From CAG-303 sp034172985 (GTDB taxonomy: Bacteria; Bacillota; Clostridia; Lachnospirales; Lachnospiraceae), in assembly GCA_034172985.1 (NCBI GenBank), contig JAXFDY010000144.1, positions 1 through 16,414 of the forward strand: a DNA stretch of 16,414 bases. Direction: 5' to 3'. Under the pieces are notes generated by a model that was not told where the DNA came from, ran no database searches, and saw only the letters and a list, made by a program, of their open reading frames with translations. The position numbers and the translations under genes are program-made. Positions 14,204 through 16,414 of the stretch are shown in pieces. Positions within the stretch are counted from its first letter, which is position 1, and every line of letters starts with the position of its first letter.

Positions 14204-16288
14204 ATGAGAACAGATATAAAAGAAATGATTGAAAAAATGACTTTGGAAGAAAAGGTATCGCAGTTGGTTCATCAGGCGAAAGCTATTGAGCGGCTGGGAT
14301 TGAAAGAGTATAATTGGTGGAATGAATCACTGCATGGCGTGGCAAGGGCCGGAATAGCTACGGTATTTCCACAGGCCATTGCACTTGGCGCAACCTTTGA
14401 CGAGAAATTGCTGGAGGAAATTGGAGATGCCATATCCACGGAAGCCAGAGCGAAATATAATATGCAGCAAAAATATGGAGATAGGGGGATTTATAAAGGA
14501 CTCACATTCTATGCTCCCAATGTAAATATTTTCAGAGATCCGAGATGGGGCAGAGGACATGAGACTTATGGAGAGGATCCGTATCTTACGGCAAGATTAG
14601 GCGTCGGATATATAAAGGGAATGCAGGGGGACAATGAGAAGTATTTAAAAACCGCTGCCTGTGCAAAACATTTTGCGGTACATAGCGGACCCGAAGGAGT
14701 AAGACATTCCTTCGATGCACATGCCAGTGAGCAGGATTTGAGGGAAACCTATCTGCCATCATTTAAAGCCTGTGTTGAGGAAGCAAAGGTGGAAGCTGTC
14801 ATGGGAGCTTATAATCGTCTGGATGGAGAACCATGCTGTGGAAATAAGAGACTGCTGGTAGACATTCTTCGTGACGAATGGGGCTTTGAGGGCATGGTCA
14901 CATCAGATTTTCTTGCATTGGTAGATTTCCATGAAGGACATAAGGTGACGAATAATCCGGTAGATAGTGCAGCTATGGCACTTATGAATGGCTGCGATTT
15001 TAACCTCGGAGTTGTTTTCCCTAATCTGGTAAAGGCTGTTGAAGAAGGAAAGGTTACGGTAGAGAGAATTGATGAGGCATTGGAAAGAGTATTGACAACA
15101 AGAAGTAAATTGGGAATGTTCAGTGAGGATGGTGATAACCCGTATGACGATATTCCGTATTCTGTCGTTGATTCAGAGGAAATGAGAGCATTAAATGAAA
15201 AGGCTGCAGAAAAAAGTATTGTCTTACTGAAGAATAAGGACAATATACTTCCATTGGATAAGAACAGTTTAAAGACCATTGGAGTCATAGGTCCTAATGC
15301 AAATAACAGAAGATCACTTGATGGAAATTATGAGGGTACAGCCTCACGATATATTACAGTGTTAGAGGGCATACAGGATTATGCAGGAGAAGATGTCAGG
15401 GTGTTATTTTCAGAGGGGTGTCATTTCTTTAGGGATCAGATAAATCCGATGGCTTTTAAAAATGATCGTATTGCCGAGATAAAAGAAATCTGTGAGGAAA
15501 GTGATGTGGTCATAGCGGTAATGGGACTCGACGGTACCTTGGAAGGTGAGGAAGGAGATACGGGAAGTGACTATGGTATGGGAGATAAGCCATATCTGGA
15601 TCTGCCGGGTATCCAGCATGATATTTTGAAAATAGCAAAGGAGAGTGGAAAGCCTGTAATCCTTGTAAACATGACGGGAAGCGCCATGACGTTGAATTGG
15701 GAGGCGGAAAATCTCGATGGAATTATTCAGGGGTGGTATCCCGGCGCCAGAGGAGGAAAAGCAATTGCAAAATTAATCTTCGGGGAGAAAAATTTCGAAG
15801 GTAAACTTCCGATTACCTTCTATAAGTCAATGGAAGAACTTCCGGAGTTTACGGATTATTCAATGAAGAACAGAACATACAGATATATGAAAAATGAGGC
15901 ACTTTATCCCTTCGGTTATGGTTTGTCCTACACGGAATTTGAATATAAAAATCTATTCCTTACGGTGGAAAAAAATAGCGTGGCAGTAGAAGTAACTGTA
16001 AAAAATATAGGAAGTATGGATGGCGTGGAGACGGTACAAGTGTATATGAAAGCAAGAGAAGAATGGGCACCGAATGCACAACTGAAAAAAATCAGGAAAG
16101 TACCATTGAAAGCAGGTGAAGAGAAGAAAATTCAATTAGAGCTTACGAGAGAATCTTTTGAGGTATTTGACAAAAACGGAAAACCGGTGATATCAGAAGG
16201 CTATGATATTTATATAGGCGGGCAGCAGCCGGATACAAGAAGCGAAAAATTGTTAGGGAAAAAATGTTTACATATGGAGACAATATGA
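14204..16288 (+). CDS. Glycoside hydrolase family 3 enzyme (beta-glucosidase / beta-xylosidase type)
   Basis: A 694-residue enzyme with three recognisable parts. The GH3 N-terminal barrel (about 1-310) has NWWNESLHGVARAG (37-50), FPQAIALGATFD (55-66), FRDPRWGRGHETYGEDPYL (110-128), KHF (155-157) for sugar contact, and VTSDF with the expected nucleophile Asp 235. The alpha/beta sandwich domain (about 340-560) begins with KAAEKSIVLLKN and has VIGPNA. A fibronectin-III-like C-terminal domain follows PFGYGLSYTEFEY. The NWWNE...ATVFP pattern resembles the beta-xylosidase/beta-glucosidase branch; the sugar is not decided. There is no signal peptide, so it is probably cytoplasmic and acts on imported oligosaccharides. 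In-frame ATGs lie at 14147 and 14183, but AAGGAG (14189-14194) is 9 bases before 14204, which matches where family similarity begins. It is divergent from the AraC-type regulator and immediately followed by a possible insertion element. Confidence 0.92.
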   Translation: MRTDIKEMIEKMTLEEKVSQLVHQAKAIERLGLKEYNWWNESLHGVARAGIATVFPQAIALGATFDEKLLEEIGDAISTEARAKYNMQQKYGDRGIYKGLTFYAPNVNIFRDPRWGRGHETYGEDPYLTARLGVGYIKGMQGDNEKYLKTAACAKHFAVHSGPEGVRHSFDAHASEQDLRETYLPSFKACVEEAKVEAVMGAYNRLDGEPCCGNKRLLVDILRDEWGFEGMVTSDFLALVDFHEGHKVTNNPVDSAAMALMNGCDFNLGVVFPNLVKAVEEGKVTVERIDEALERVLTTRSKLGMFSEDGDNPYDDIPYSVVDSEEMRALNEKAAEKSIVLLKNKDNILPLDKNSLKTIGVIGPNANNRRSLDGNYEGTASRYITVLEGIQDYAGEDVRVLFSEGCHFFRDQINPMAFKNDRIAEIKEICEESDVVIAVMGLDGTLEGEEGDTGSDYGMGDKPYLDLPGIQHDILKIAKESGKPVILVNMTGSAMTLNWEAENLDGIIQGWYPGARGGKAIAKLIFGEKNFEGKLPITFYKSMEELPEFTDYSMKNRTYRYMKNEALYPFGYGLSYTEFEYKNLFLTVEKNSVAVEVTVKNIGSMDGVETVQVYMKAREEWAPNAQLKKIRKVPLKAGEEKKIQLELTRESFEVFDKNGKPVISEGYDIYIGGQQPDTRSEKLLGKKCLHMETI

Positions 16289-16289
16289 A

Positions 16290-16388
16290 GTGACCTCACA
16301 ATTGTAGATTCGTGGATTTACCTGTATGATATTAGTTGATGAAAACAATATCAGGTAACAGGGATTACCGCATACAATAGGAGGTCAC
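16290..16388 (+). other. Structured 102-bp spacer; possible insertion-sequence left end
   Basis: GTGACCTC (16290-16297) and its inverted copy GAGGTCAC (16381-16388) bracket the region; the second lies on the ribosome site of the next gene. Inside, TTACCTG (16318-16324) pairs with CAGGTAA (16352-16358), and after a 4-base bulge ATATT (16329-16333) pairs with AATAT (16347-16351) around a 13-base loop. A bulged hairpin just upstream of a putative IS110-type recombinase is where the bridge RNA lies in the IS110 group. This is inference; the element boundary is not defined and most of the element is outside the window. Confidence 0.35.
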
Positions 16389-16390
16389 AT

Positions 16391-16414
16391 ATGAATAGTA
16401 TAGTTTATGTAGGA
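16391..16414 (+). CDS. Start of a gene cut by the window edge; possibly IS110-family transposase
   Basis: Eight codons are visible, reading MNSIVYVG, with TAGGAGG 6 to 8 bases before the ATG, so this is a well-supported start. IS110-family transposases of Clostridia often begin in this way, with a short strand ending VG that leads into a DVHK motif carrying the first catalytic Asp of the DEDD (RuvC-like) site. The DVHK part would lie just beyond the window, so the identity is only suggested. The gene sits 102 bp after the GH3 stop on the same strand, with inverted-repeat and hairpin structure in between. Confidence 0.45.

Noticed and set aside
14809..15288. 159-codon minus-strand open frame inside the GH3 gene
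   Set aside because: Low-complexity Ser/Leu-rich translation with no ribosome site, lying wholly within a clear GH3 domain.
1..16414. CRISPR array, tRNA or rRNA genes
   Set aside because: No regularly spaced repeats and no recognisable tRNA or rRNA sequence on either strand.

Overview
The window is low-GC Gram-positive DNA. Shine-Dalgarno sites are strong (GGAGG/AGGAGG) and promoters are sigma-A-like, often with an extended -10 (TGnTATAAT type). The gene content includes a CarD-type regulator, a MATE pump coupled to a cytidylate-kinase-like protein, a GH35/GH3 glycosidase pair and a possible IS110-type element. This fits a gut Clostridia, most likely Lachnospiraceae; I cannot name a genus from the sequence alone. 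All gene identities rest on recognising protein motifs by eye; no search was run.

Layout. Positions 1-3239 (+) hold a CydD/CydC-type heterodimeric ABC exporter. The first gene is cut by the window edge and broken by an in-frame TAG at 643-645, with the reading frame resuming unchanged. It overlaps the second gene by ATGA. Positions 3242-4417 (-) hold a CPA-type cation:proton antiporter ending 2 bp from the exporter. Positions 4505-6480 (-) hold a MATE transporter and a cytidylate-kinase-like protein joined by TAATG; a sigma-A promoter and a 5'-leader hairpin/U-tract (attenuator-like) precede them. From the same intergenic region a CarD-like regulator (6673-7191, +) is transcribed divergently. 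It is followed by a PLP-dependent trans-sulfuration enzyme (7272-8435) and a GH35 beta-galactosidase (8511-10262), with an 18-bp inverted repeat lying over the probable promoter of the latter. A rho-independent terminator (10282-10318) closes this stretch.

Positions 10335-11922 (+) hold an HD-domain dGTPase-like protein and a 116-aa two-helix membrane protein. A near-consensus promoter at 11991-12019 drives a nitronate-monooxygenase-like flavoprotein (12081-13214) with a C-terminal cysteine cluster. An AraC-family regulator (13167-14039, -) converges on it with a 48-bp tail overlap. The regulator is divergent from a GH3 glycosidase (14204-16288, +), which it probably controls. At the right edge (16289-16414) a structured 102-bp spacer leads into the first eight codons of a protein that resembles the start of IS110-family transposases.

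The genes form several small independent units rather than one pathway. The common themes are membrane transport and intracellular sugar hydrolysis: neither glycosidase has a signal peptide. No tRNA, rRNA or CRISPR array was seen, and no gene-free stretch exceeds 300 bp.
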